A stretch of 64,000 bases of DNA from Gnetum montanum (lineage: Eukaryota; Streptophyta; Gnetopsida; Gnetales; Gnetaceae), in assembly GCA_015680685.1 (NCBI GenBank), contig MNCI01023604.1, positions 27,150 through 91,149 on the forward strand. Direction: 5' to 3'. Positions 1 through 12,200 of the stretch are shown here, one piece after another. The position numbers were made by a program, and so were the translations under genes. The notes under the pieces are model-generated. The model was not told the origin of the DNA. It was given only the letters and a program-made list of their open reading frames with translations, and did not search any database. Every line of letters starts with the position of its first letter. Position 1 is the stretch's first letter.

Positions 1-154
1 ACTGAAAAAAATTTTGGGGTTGTAAGCTGAAAAAATTTTGGGGTTGTAAGCTGAAAAAATTTTTGGGGTTGTAAGCTGAAAAAATTTTTGGGGTTGTAAG
101 CTGAAAAAAAATTTTGGGGTTGTAAGCTGAAAAAATTTTTTGGGGTTGTAAGCT
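1..154. repeat. Short tandem repeat, six copies of a 24-27 bp unit
   Basis: Six head-to-tail copies of a unit reading A-run, T-run, GGGGTTGTAAGCTG. Copies differ almost only in the length of the A and T runs, which suggests slippage. The array begins at the window edge, so its full length is unknown. No coding potential is seen. Confidence 0.9.
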
Positions 155-1059
155 TTAAGGGTAGAACAAAAGGAGAAAAAAATCAAGAAGACATGTTGAA
201 GGGTAGTTTTCTTTTCTTCATTTTTGGGGTGAAACCTTAATTGGGTTTCATTGCGAAGCTTGGCTTTAGTAGCTTTTCCATTGAGTGAGACGTGTTACAC
301 TCAATGGACTTAATGGCTCTCCATTGAATGAGCTATATTACATTCAGGTGGGCTTGAGGATGGAGCACGATGAAGAGATATCATATGGCTATAGTGCATG
401 AGTGATGAAGAATCAGTTAACACTGCTATCTAAGGTAAAGAAGGTTATAATTGAGTTATGGGGTTGGGATCAAGGAGTGGTGCTAGATGGAGGGAAAATG
501 GTACAAGAACTCTTGACAAGGTAGGACAAACTCACCAAATCTTACACATCAAGGTCACATGGTGGCTTGCTGTTGTAATGAGTTGCACCCTTACAATGAT
601 TTGAGGTTTCATCCTATAAACACAACTCTAAGAGGACATCAAAGGACCATGTAGAATAGTGTAGCAAATTTGGTAATCAAAGGTCACATGTGTTGCCGGT
701 GTAAGGCCTTACCAGGCCATGTTGTTAGCTTAATGTCTTAGCAGACCATGGTGATGATTTAAGGCCTCAGTAGGCCATGTTGCTAGTTTAAGGCCTTAGT
801 AAGCTATAGAAAGATGTCTCTCTATCATGCAAGAGTTGTCATGCAGGCTCGCTTGTTGTAGACCATTGAAATTGTCAACATCAGTTATTCATTGCAACCT
901 ATCAACAATAGTAAACAACACTACAAGCAAACTTGTGAGTGTTAGATGTAATTAGAGCTATGTAATGGCTTTACTATTGCATTGCAAGGGTTTGATGAGT
1001 CATGAGCAGGCTTGAGTTCTAGTGAAAAAATCAAGAAGACATGTTGTAATCAACAGACT
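155..1059. other. Unassigned sequence left of ATH-1 homology, bracketed by a direct repeat
   Basis: No gene is recognised. A nearly identical 23-24 bp direct repeat lies at 175-198 and 1024-1046 (A-run followed by TCAAGAAGACATGTTG), enclosing about 825 bp. A perfect 10-bp inverted repeat (CCATTGAGTG / CACTCAATGG, 10-nt loop) lies at 278-307, followed by a decayed copy at about 330-358. Around 690-810 there is a loose tandem array containing AAGGCCTNAGTAGGCCATGTTG-like units. The block could be an insertion with target duplication, or rearranged ATH-1 leader or gag. The sequence alone does not decide. Confidence 0.5.
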
Positions 1060-1109
1060 ATGCTAATCCTAGAAGTCCTCTCATATATTTCTAGATTATT
1101 GGGAAGGAG

Positions 1110-4100
1110 CCATGCAAGGCTCTTCTTAACTTAAGTTCTAGAGTTAATATAATTTCCTATGAAATGTACAATGCTTGGAACCTACATCCACTTAACAAGA
1201 GCAAAATTCATTTAGAATTGATAGATCAATCCATCAATGTTTCTTTGGAACTAGTGAAGGACATTGTGACCAATGTTTTTGGGTGGCTGTATCCCATCGA
1301 TTTCTTGGTAATCAAAGTTGACAATTGTAAGGGGGACTTCTAAATCATTATCGAAAGGGCTTGGTTGAGAATTTTTGATGCAAAAATGGGCATTAGATAT
1401 CTTTATATGGAGATTTTCAAGAGAAATACATTTGGAAAGATCAAGAAGAAGCAAGTTCCATGCATTGCATATAGCGATATAGGGTCCAACTGTGTGAGGA
1501 AATTTTGGTCTATTAAAAGTACATCAATCAAAGAATCTAGATAGTCTGTATATGAATCCAAAATTTAAAAGCATTTGTACATAGCAGCCACAAAATAGGA
1601 GGGCACCCAATGGTTGGTAGCTAATTTTGAGAGCAACACAATTTGCATGGAACCTACTAAGAGCTTAACTTATGCCTATGTTGAAGGCATGGATAAAATG
1701 GAGCAAGTTCATCACCAACTCTCTAATGATGAACCTAATGATACCAATTAGAAAAAGTTGGAAAAATTTACCTACTGTCATCAAATATGAATTTCTAAAA
1801 AATGGCAAGCCAGTGATAATTAATGCTAATCTTGCTCCTAAGTAGAAAAGGATGATGTTGAAGGTGGTCAAAAAATGTCCAACAGCCTTTGTTTGGTCAT
1901 ATTTTGAACTCACACGAATTGATCCTAGGATATGCTAGCATCACATCTATACTAATCCAACCATGAAGCCAAAGAGATAGCCATAGTAGTAGTTGAACCT
2001 CAAACTGAAACAAATTATCAAAGAGGAAATTGAATAAGTCCTCAAGGAAAAGGTTCATCTATTGAATTATGGATAGCAAGTGGGTTAGCCCACTTGTAAT
2101 TGTACCAAAGAAAGATGGAAAATGGTAGGTCTGTATTGATTTCAGGCTGTTGAATATGGCAACATTCAAAAATCATTTTCTATTACCATTTGTGGATCAG
2201 GTGTTGGATACTATTTCTAAGCATTGCTATTATAGTTTCTTGGATGGTTATAATGGCTATAACCAAATTCAAATCATGCCTAAGGATCAGGCCAAACTAG
2301 CATTCACAAGTCCCTAGGGGACTTTTGCATATCATAAGATGCCCTATTGTCTGTGCAATGCCTCTGCAAGTTTCTAATGTCTTATCCTAAATATTTTCAG
2401 CAAAAAATTGGTAGCAAGGTGGAAGTATTCATGGGTAACTTCTCCACCTATGGTGGTACATTCAAGAAAGTGCTTAAATGGTGCATGGAGACTAATCTTT
2501 GGTTTAATTAGCAAAAGAGCCATATCATGTTCTAGAAGGGCATTATGTTGGCTTATAGAATTTCTCAAGCATGGATTGAGGTAGATCCTAAAACAATTCA
2601 AGTCATCCAAGGAATAACCAACCAACTAGAAATTGTTAAAGATGTCTAGTCATTTCTTAGACACATTAGCTACTATCAGTGATTCATAGATAATTTTTCT
2701 AAGCTCAAAAAATCATTGGTCAAGCTCACAAAGAAATATTCTTCATTCATATAGACCAAGAAATGTGAAAAGGCATTCCAACAACTTAAGGAAAATTTTG
2801 CAGAAACTTCAATTCTATGAGCACCTAATTAATCTTGTCCATTTCACATCATGACGGATGCATCAAACTATGCCTTAGGAGCTATGCTTATGTATTTGGA
2901 TGATCGAAAACATCCATATTACATCCATTGGGCAAACCGAAGCATTGTGGGTGCATAACTTAATTACACCACGATGGAGAAATATTTAATGGTTATGATG
3001 TATGTTTTGGAGAAGTTCAGGTATATGTGCTTGGATATAAGATTTTTGTGCACACTGATTAGAGTTTCATTCACTTCCTAATGAATAAACCAATGATGAG
3101 TCCCTATCTCATACAGTGGCTAGTGATCTGTAAGAGTTCGATCTCACAATGGTAGATTGAAAGGGGACTGAGAATGTGGTCACTGATTACTTGTCTCAAA
3201 TACAATGGGACAACAAAGAGGATGAGAGCCCACTCTTTGATTAATTTAATAATGAATTACTCTTTGTTGGTGCAATAAATGAATAAGTGCCTACTAAACC
3301 AAAATGGTATGATGGCATCCTCACTTATCTTCTCACTCAAGAGATGCCACAAGAGTTAAACTACCAAAAGAAACAATAATTTCTTCATCAGGCCAAATGC
3401 TTCATGGAGATTAATGGATATCTTTAGAAGGTGTACATTGATGGCTTGGTTCATTGGTGTGTTCCTAATGTTGAATAACTACATGTTCTTCAAGATGCTC
3501 ATGAGGGCCCTTGTGGGGACCACTATCAAGAAGACACATAGTCATTAAAATCTTGATGGCAAGGTACTATTAGTAAACAATCTTTAGGGATATCCACCAA
3601 TTCGTTTGCTCTTGTGAACACTATCAACAAGATGATGGGATGAATTCATGGATCTCATCACACCCATGTTAAATGGAAAGTCGTACATAATAGTTGCTAT
3701 CAAATATTGTACAAAATGGATAGAAATAGTAATTGTCACCAACAATACATCACTCATTATTGCATGGTTTGTACAAAAAAAAAATTTGTAAATAGGATTG
3801 GAGTGCCATCTACACTCATTTTTGATAATGGTACTCATTTTACAAGTGCTACCTTTTGCAAGCTCATGCAACACTTGGGGGTTGAGCATAAATTAATAAT
3901 ATCCTATCACCCCAAGCCAACGATCAAGTAAAGGTTACGAATAGGAAGATCACAAAAATTTTAATAAGAATAATTAGCAAATATAGGAGAGATTGGAGTA
4001 CAAAACTTAATGATGCCCTCTGGGCATATTGCTCAACATGGAAACTTCCTATAGGCTACTCTCCCTATGAGCTTGTGTACAGAAAATTACCAACTCTACC

Positions 4101-4579
4101 AATTCAATCTGAGCTTTGTATAGTTTCAACAGCTTGTGACCTTAAACTTGACCTAATCCTAGCACATAAAGAAATATTGATCAACCTTAATGTGCTACAT
4201 GAAAATTGATTAGTGGTCTTATCCTTGAATGAAGTGCACAAAGCATTTAGTAAACAATGCCATGAACTTAGGATAAGGAAAGTGAAATTTTAACCTAAAG
4301 ACAAGGTTCTCTATTGGAACCCCACACATGTACCTCAATGACCTAAGTTCCAGACATTATGGGAAGGGCCTTATACCATTTATAAAACCTTTCCTTCTAG
4401 GTCCATGTTAATTTACAAACTTGAGAGCCTGAATAAAAGGTAGCTGGTCAATACACAAAAAGTCAAACCTTTCCATGAGCTCATGAAAGCTAGTGTAATC
4501 AACACCTCATCGAATAAACAACCACATTCAATATTTTGGATCTCTTCCTTTCAACTTAGTCATGGGGGAGATGGCCATC
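1110..4579 (+). pseudogene. ATH-1 pol remnant (protease, RT, RNase H, integrase)
   Basis: The order matches ATH-3 base by base with many substitutions. Protease is at about 1110-1480, with its active-site box mutated to N-L-S-S. RT is at about 1970-2650, with conserved KWVSPL and VPKKDGKW blocks at about 2085-2130 and the catalytic box changed to F-M-G-N at 2428-2439. RNase H is at about 2850-3240. The integrase zinc-binding region is at about 3490-3640, the core at about 3650-4060 (FDNGTHF and QHLG blocks near 3820-3880), and the C-terminal domain at about 4230-4500. Numerous TAG/TAA codons and frameshifts break every domain. Both metal-binding aspartates of RT are gone, so no activity is possible. 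Confidence 0.9.
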
Positions 4580-6590
4580 TATCATAATCTATTAAGAGAC
4601 TTCGTATTTTTTTTACTTTTTTGTTTCACTTTCCTTGTTCTTATACCATTTTTGTATTACACCTTGTTGTTCTTCCAAATTTTTTGTTTTACAACATCAT
4701 TAGTATGTTTTTTTTTCTTGAATATTTTTACAATTTCTTGTATACTTTACTTTATTTTGGTGTAAATTTTTCCTGCCTTCTAATAAAAAAGTGCTTTATT
4801 ACTAATAGAACTCAATGATGATGTGGCTGGTTATTAATGGTGATTTGTACCTAATGTTTTTGATTGCTAATGTCTAGTTTCTATTTTTGAATTTTGATGA
4901 TTGATAACTAAGATAGGGTTCTTTTTCATGGAATAGGTAGTGAGTCCATGTCATCCACCCATTCAAAAACTCTACGATTTTCTTGATTTTGGAACTATGA
5001 GGTCCCTTTTCATTAATAAAACTTTAATGAAATTGTGACCTTGGTAGTTTCAAAACTTGGGAAATATTCAAAGGTTTGAAAAAGATGTGACTTCAAGGGG
5101 ATTCAATACCTTTTGTGTTTCTCTACTTGCTTGAGTGCATATGTGTTTTCATGGATTTCTTACCATTCCATGTCAAACAATAATAAGAATTTGAATAAGT
5201 CTTTGCATAGTGTGATTTCCATCCAAAAATTCATGAAAAACATAAAATGTTCAAAACAAACCATGATGAAAATTCAAAGAACATCCCTTAGACAAAATAA
5301 ATGACATATAATCACTAGTTATGGAACTAGAAAGATATGTTATCCATGCCCGAAGGTCCCCTCTAACTAGAATCCTTTCTAACTTTCTGCTTCTCTTTAC
5401 TTCTAAAATAAGAAATAGTGGTTGTCCGTGGGAGCATACTTGTGTCTTGAGGGGGTGGACTAGTCCTAGAGTGATGATGAGAAGTCACTAAAAGTGGTTG
5501 GTTTTGGTCTACACTAAGGTTGGACTTTATCAAGTCATTTAACCATGAAATTCACAAGGGGATTCATGTGACCATGATTGGGACATCCATTCTATTCTCT
5601 ATCTCATCCATTAATGCTCTCCATAACTCACCTCACTATTGATTTTCATGTTTTTGTTTAATGTCATTGTTTAACATGTTGAAATTCTTAGGTAGATTCT
5701 TTGGGTTTTGGCCCTTAGCTTTTTGTAACCATTAATCAACTGTGGGACCCATGGACTCCTTAGTTAAGGTTATGCAAGGGCAAAAAGGGCATAAGCCTAC
5801 TATGGGAGGACCCACTTGAATAGCTCTTGGTTGGACTAGTTCAGTCTCTTATCCTTAGACATTTTTGTTATCAAATATTTTGCATTCCCCATCAGTTGTG
5901 TCCAATTATGTGCTTCTTAATGCATTTTTTGAATCATTCTCCATCTTTTTTGAACTCTCAAATCCTCTTCATGTATTTCATTGTATTCTTGGCTTTTTGG
6001 GGTTCCATTTAACTTCAATTTTATTCAAAAGCTCCTCATATTTTTTCAAATTTTGACTTGGTCAGTGATGATCAATAGCTACATCGATTAAGCCTAGTTG
6101 ACATAGCTAATCACGTCAACAAGGGCTAGTTGATGCAAGGGAAAAATTCTATAAGTAGCACTCATCACTTAGGAATTTTTTTCCATTTGCTTCAAATATA
6201 AGGGAAGTTTATGCAATTTTTCAAAGACCAAACCCTTCTAGAGCTTGTAACTTTTAAACTATTTGTCTAATTCACTCCATTATTCAACCCTACAACTCCC
6301 GGAGGTATGCTTTACATCATGGGGGCCATAAACCTTAGGTTTTTGAAAAAAAAAAATTTGAAATTTTTCTAACTCCCCCATGGGTTTAATAAATAAAATA
6401 ATATTAAGCCATCAACCTATGAGAGTTAAACCCTTTCAACACACTCTGGTAACCTATCTAATTAGATAATAAAAAATAATATTAAAATAATCAAATAGGC
6501 CATGATTACAACTTAGCCAAGTGTAACTACCCCAAGAGATAAGGTATTCCAAATGTTTCAAAGTTACACATTAAGTGCTAATCCTTGGTC
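4580..6590 (+). other. ATH-1 3' noncoding region
   Basis: The stretch 4580 to about 6050 aligns with the region after pol in ATH-3 (62023-63180) and, inverted, in ATH-2. Shared landmarks are a GGAGGACCCACTTG-like block near 5806 and a CATGGGGGCC block near 6318. Short reading frames are T-rich chance frames. About 6055-6290 has no counterpart in ATH-3 and may be a small insertion. From about 6330 the sequence is AT-rich with A-runs and leads into the extra ORF. Confidence 0.65.
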
Positions 6591-6698
6591 ATATTGTGAT
6601 TAAAGATGGTACCCAGACCGAAACATCCAAAAGATGGAGGACCATCTCAACCAAGGAACAAACAACTAAGAGCTACAAAGAGCAAATGCAAGAGCAAG
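6590..6698 (+). pseudogene. ATH-1 extra ORF, first segment (interrupted by TAT-1)
   Basis: An open frame runs to 6698 and continues without a break at 21929 once TAT-1 and one copy of its 5-bp target duplication are removed. It encodes a polar, charged stretch rich in T, S, K, E and Q. The true start is not clear. A possible splice acceptor (ACCCAG) lies near 6615, and no convincing upstream ATG is seen in the same frame. See 21929-23643 for the main part. Confidence 0.55.
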
Positions 6699-8492
6699 TG
6701 AAACACCACAAAAGTTTGGCCTAGCACTTTCAAACAAGATTCAAGCTAAGTCATGTAGCCACCCAAGCATGAATACAGCATGACCAAACTTGGAGGTCTC
6801 CGAAATAGCCCCCGATGATCCACGATTCAACAGGCAGGGTTCCCCCAGGGCCCACGGGTAGCTTTATCAACTTCTGGAATCTAGAATCAAAAGTTTCGGG
6901 CTCAAAATGCTTGGTTTTGGCTAAGTATAATTTGGCTACATTTTCAGATGCTGCTCAGCATAAGGCTCAGCGTCACCAACTTTTGGAGCCTCGAAACTGA
7001 GTCAAAATAGGCCAAAATTGAGCACAAGGACCCCCCATGACCTTCACCAAGGTCTCCAATAGGTCCCAGCCTCCAGAAAATTAAGATTTGGGCCTCAAAT
7101 ATGCCACTTTCACTTGGTGACGCTGGGGTTATTTTTCAGACGCTGCTTAGCGTAAGGCTCGGCGTCACCAACTTTTGGAGCCCTGAAACTGAGTGAAAAA
7201 AAGCCAAAATTGAGCATAAGGACCACCCATGACCTTCACCAAGGTCCCCAATAGGTCTTAGCCTCCAAAAAATCAAAATTTTGGCCTCAAACATGCCATT
7301 TTGACTTGGTGACACTAGGGTTATTTTTCAGACGCTGCACAACCTAAGGCTCAGCGTCACCAACTAAAACAGGGCCAAAACGACATCCAAATCAGCCCAA
7401 ATTTGGCACACAGAACCCTCATAACCCATGGCATGTAGATCCACTTTGAAATTGGGTCTCACAGGTCAAAAATGGGTTCAAAATGCACTATTTTTAGGTC
7501 ATACGCAGTTAGTCACGCTGACATGCTTCCAGCAGCTTAAACGCAGCGTAAACACTTTCATACATCGGACGCTGGATGCTAGATGCTAGACGTTGACACT
7601 GGGACATGCTACAGACACACCAAAGCTAGATCCATGCATGCTAGAGGCCTTAGCAGAGAAAAAATAGCACAGATCTGTAGATCTAGAGGCCAGACATCCA
7701 TATCCATTCTTGTACTTTAACATTCTTTGTACATTTTGCATTTTTTAGCGTATCAAGCTCTTACGCTGTGGATTACACATGTCAGCGTAAGAGATCTTGG
7801 TCACACTATACACTGTACATTGTAACATTTCATGCATCTAGTCAATGCATACACCTATCACCTGATCCAAAGTTTGCTCACCCTGTAGCCACTGATCTTC
7901 TCCCTGATCCAAATCTCGCACCTAAAATCCTATAAATCTCCTATTTTTCCACTAGATCAGGGTTCAAAAAATTCTAATCTAACACACTTAACAAATCTAG
8001 ACATTAATCTCATATGCTAGGCTTCATACAAACTTGGACGCCGTAGACCTACAATCCAAAACCTGCATCTTCCCAACATCTGTTCTCATCCATCGGGGCT
8101 AAACGTCCACCTTGCGACCACTCCACAACTGTGTTTTGACCAGTGCACATTCTAATTTTTTATCAATACAAACTATTTGCATTGTTTCCTAGATTCTTGC
8201 AGTTTACATTATTTTTCCTGTTCACATTTTCCTATTTTCATTATTTAAATAGTATACATTCTTTTTCATTTGTTTACATTCATTTTTGCATTTGTTTATG
8301 TATAACCCAACGCATCGCAATTGCGTACGTTTGGGGAAGTCCTTGTTTGATCCGCATGCGGATCATTCAAGGCACTCTACCTTCATTGATTTCTAGCTTG
8401 CCCTCAGGTGAAGGCAGGGTCTTACTATTTCATCCGTAGATCTCTCGATGTCCGTTCATTCCAACCTCTCACCAACGATTTCAGACGGTACA
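6699..8492 (+). repeat. TAT-1 5' LTR (1794 bp)
   Basis: It aligns end to end with 20800-21923 but is 670 bp longer. A block of about 190 bp containing GACGCTGC...AGCGTAAGGCTCAGCGTCACC occurs three times in tandem here (starts near 6949, 7138 and 7330) and once in the 3' LTR, which also lacks about 7040-7720. The word ACGCTG and its complement recur through the LTR. The preceding 5 bp are the target duplication GCAAG. Confidence 0.92.
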
Positions 8493-8498
8493 ATAAAA

Positions 8499-8517
8499 TG
8501 GCATTAGAAGGAGGGCC
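8499..8517 (+). promoter_or_regulatory. TAT-1 primer binding site candidate
   Basis: Six bases after the LTR end lies TGGCATTAGAAGGAGGGCC. Starting with TGG it has the form of a complement to a tRNA 3' end (CCA). Allowing CpG decay, the original was probably TGGCG-type. I do not assign the primer tRNA. Confidence 0.6.
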
Positions 8518-8664
8518 GAACTTGTTTTCTATTTAATCAAAATGCTGATCATGTTACCTATTCAAATGCTGCCCAAACCAAGTGCTGAAACCATGCTGCT
8601 ACATTGCTCACGCTACTATACTGTTCATGCTACTACAGTGCTCATGCTACTACAATACTGCTAC

Positions 8665-9248
8665 TGTAACAATGTTGTCCCGAATTTTCTTGGCACCCCA
8701 AGGAATTCATGAAGTTCCAATGGATCTAGGGTGGAAGACCTGGGGAATATGCCTCAATCAGGTAAGCATCTCACGAGTGAGTGCAAGCAGAAGCATAACT
8801 TCTTAACGTACATGACCATGCACCTCATTGAGGGTAACCAAACTACAAAACGAGGACCAAGCAAACAAGCACACACACAACCTTGTAGACCACATCGGTG
8901 GAAGGGGAGACGATGCACCTACAAGGGAAGATGCCTCACCCCTAGATCCCTCACTATCTGGTACAAGGTGTGGCTTGGCACCACACCAAAACTATCTAGT
9001 CTTGGCTGCCTACATATCTACAACCGCTATAGAATCAGGGCCATGTAGTTCTCCATGGAGAAGAGGGGGAATGAAGAGAACTTAGAAGAGAGTACAACAG
9101 GAGGGTGTCCTATTGCTAGCTTGGTACCACCAAGCCGGGGTGGGTTTTGTAACACTTGAGAGCCACCCAAGGGCACCTCAGAGTGTTCCATGGCCCCCGA
9201 ACCATGGGAAGAGCCGAAGAGAACCACCATTCTGGGACATCTCTCACA
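8665..9248 (-). repeat. LARD-1 3' LTR
   Basis: On the plus strand it starts TGTAACAATG and ends CTCTCACA (TGT...ACA inverted ends). Its partner is 14495-15078, of identical length. The minus-strand polypurine tract directly follows at 9249-9260. Confidence 0.88.
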
Positions 9249-9260
9249 ATCCTCCCCCAC

Positions 9261-12200
9261 ACAAAGAAGTGACGTCCTCGAAGCGAAGGCTAGGATAGCT
9301 TCGAGTGTACACTTCTACATGGGTTTGGAACTTCATCAATTCTGGGGATCCGTCAACTCCTTAGATGCCAGGCTTGAAGGAAGGTACCAACCCCAACACC
9401 TAATATGTCCTTCCATCCAATGCCTTGCATGAAACATAAGGGAAATTGAAGGAAGCCCAAGACTTCCCTTCTCTATATGAGCAGGAGAGTCCAACCCAAA
9501 GGGCCAATGTCTCTAAGGTGTCCCCTAGATCTGTCCCTTATGAGGGTCTAGAGACATATCTTCTTACATAAGCCCACACTTATGCAAGAAGATAACTCCT
9601 CTTCCACAAGTCCCATCGAGTTCCTCTGTGAATGGCATCTCAACACCCATTGATTTTTTTGAGGGCTCACCAGGGCCACTACCCATGGTGAGGGACTTGG
9701 AAACATCACACCGAGAGGGAGGACATGCTTCTAAGAGCCATGTCTCTACAAGCAACTCATGCTTGCCAGAACTCCATGTTCTGCTACTCGCATTGAGATC
9801 AGAACTCCTTGTTTTGCTACTCACATTGAGACCCATGGGGTCTCACCAATGCAACCATTTAAGCATTGATTCCACATGCATTGGTACCATGCACATTCTC
9901 TTTTTCTCATCATGTTTGTTCAAGCTGGTATGAAGGGCGTCAAGCATGTTCACCCTTACAAACAAGGTACAAGAACAAATCCTTGAGCTTGACCTTGCCA
10001 TTTGCAGACACTAGCATCACATGCCTCAATTCATCATTCATCATTCCATATTATTCCAACGAGAGAGAAGATCCCAAAATCTATTTGGAAACTTCTCCAA
10101 GAGGCTAACATACAACAAGCCCCAACTATCAACAACACTTCATGTGATTGTCCAACATCGAGAATGCCTGCTTGAATGTTAGAACAAGTGGAGGATCATT
10201 TGGTTAGCCAACTCCATGACAATCCTCCATCACCTATCTCATATCAACCATAAGCACACCATCGAATGCAACCTTAATATCCTATTCATGGACAAGGATC
10301 ACCCACAGCTGCCACATGCAAGCTATCCATCAACTCCAAGTTATGGGACAAGCACCATTTTCTAAACACAAGGTCCAAGAACAAATATAGAGTCACCTCA
10401 TAGAGTAACTAGATCATGAATTCTCCGAGGAACATCAAAATTCTCAAAATTTTCATTTCCCCACTATATCAAGAATGACTGCCAGTCTCACGATAAACAC
10501 CTTTCAATAGATTTTGCACTTGCAGGAAGGATCCTCTTTGGGAGGTTTCTTCCATAGGTAAGTATAGCATCCCAGCTACACCTTACCCCTCATACATGCC
10601 CAAGTAGTCAATATAGCCAATAGAACCATATCGTGGAACTGTCACCAGCTAAGGAAAGACATGGGTTCACAAGTCTTACCCAAATTCAATTTTCACCTTG
10701 AGAACAACTCGAGACAGCAAGCATTTTTGTTTCATCTTGGGAGATCTTGGTTTTTGTTTCATACATCCCAGTCAAGCCTGTTTACATCAATTTGTGGTGG
10801 ACAAGGCCACACCACTACCTATTATCACTTAACCCTAAACAACAGACATAAGTTCACAACAACATCTCACCCATAGGAGGACCAAGTCCTCAAGATAGTT
10901 TTACATGGAATGGACTTTCATCAACATCATTTACAACTCAAACACAAAACGATTTATCCCTAAAGTGTTTATAATAAGGATGGTCTACCAGAGAACCCCA
11001 ACAAGGAAGTTCCTCTGAAGACCCCAAAACTAAGAGTACACAATATCATGCCTTGCTGACACGAAGAGCAGTATGTACCTTTAATTTACATCAACAACAC
11101 GATCTCACAAAGGAGGTTTCATGAATTTCACCAGGGTAACAAAATTTTGTCTCTGAGAACAAGCCCCATGAGTTCACAGACATGGGACCATAGCTAGGAA
11201 CAAGTCCCAAACATTAACTACTTCTAGATCCCAAATAGGAGACAACCATCTCAATACCACCTGCCTCATTATTTCAGGAACTGAAGAGGGAATCCATTGA
11301 AATGGAGAATGATCCCTCATGATCAACTCTACTATCCCACCAGGGAGGAGAGAACACCAACATGAATTAACATCACACTAGAGACATGGGACAATACATT
11401 AGGGAGGAACTATGTGATACATCAGTGTACAGAAGGGACAAGTACATGTGAAAATTCAACAAGACACCATAGCCTATTAGGCACAATGAGTCCCCAATCA
11501 TAGAATCCCACCATAGACAACAAATACACCAATAAGTCCCAATCTATGAGAGTGCATCATAGCTCTCCAAAGCACCAAAAGCAATTAGTCACAAGAGCCC
11601 ACCAACATGCACAAATCATTAGAAACCCCCAATCATGAGAGCATTGGCTCAAGTGTTTTGGGCACATTCAAGCCCACCAAGCAAGGCCACCAAGAGAAAT
11701 CACAATTTTTGTATCTATAATGTCATTTATTCAAGGATGGACCACCATCCCAATGTTTGGATAGCTACTCCATGATCACATCCAACATGGAAGAGTGAGT
11801 CTAGGTGTCAATACCAATAACTCGATTGAAATCCCCCGCTAAACATCATATTGATCTGAATTTTAGTCACCATCGATCATCTGTGAAACAAGATCTTTGC
11901 CAGTCCAGGAACACAAGAAAATGTGTTCCCAAGATTTTTCTTGTCTCAAGGAAGTTCACCAAGCATACACCATCCAGGCATGCCAACATCATCAAGAACA
12001 CATGGCACTAGTTCAAGAGCATAATGGGCAAGGATATGCCCTGGTTCATTCATTACAACATCGTATCACAACTGAAGCATTTCTCATGAGGTTTTCAGTA
12101 GAATTATACATCAAGGCACAAAGGCCATTTACAACATATAGCAAGGGTGCTTTTAAACAAGCACTAGGAAAACACCATACATCAAGCTTGGCCTTGTCAC

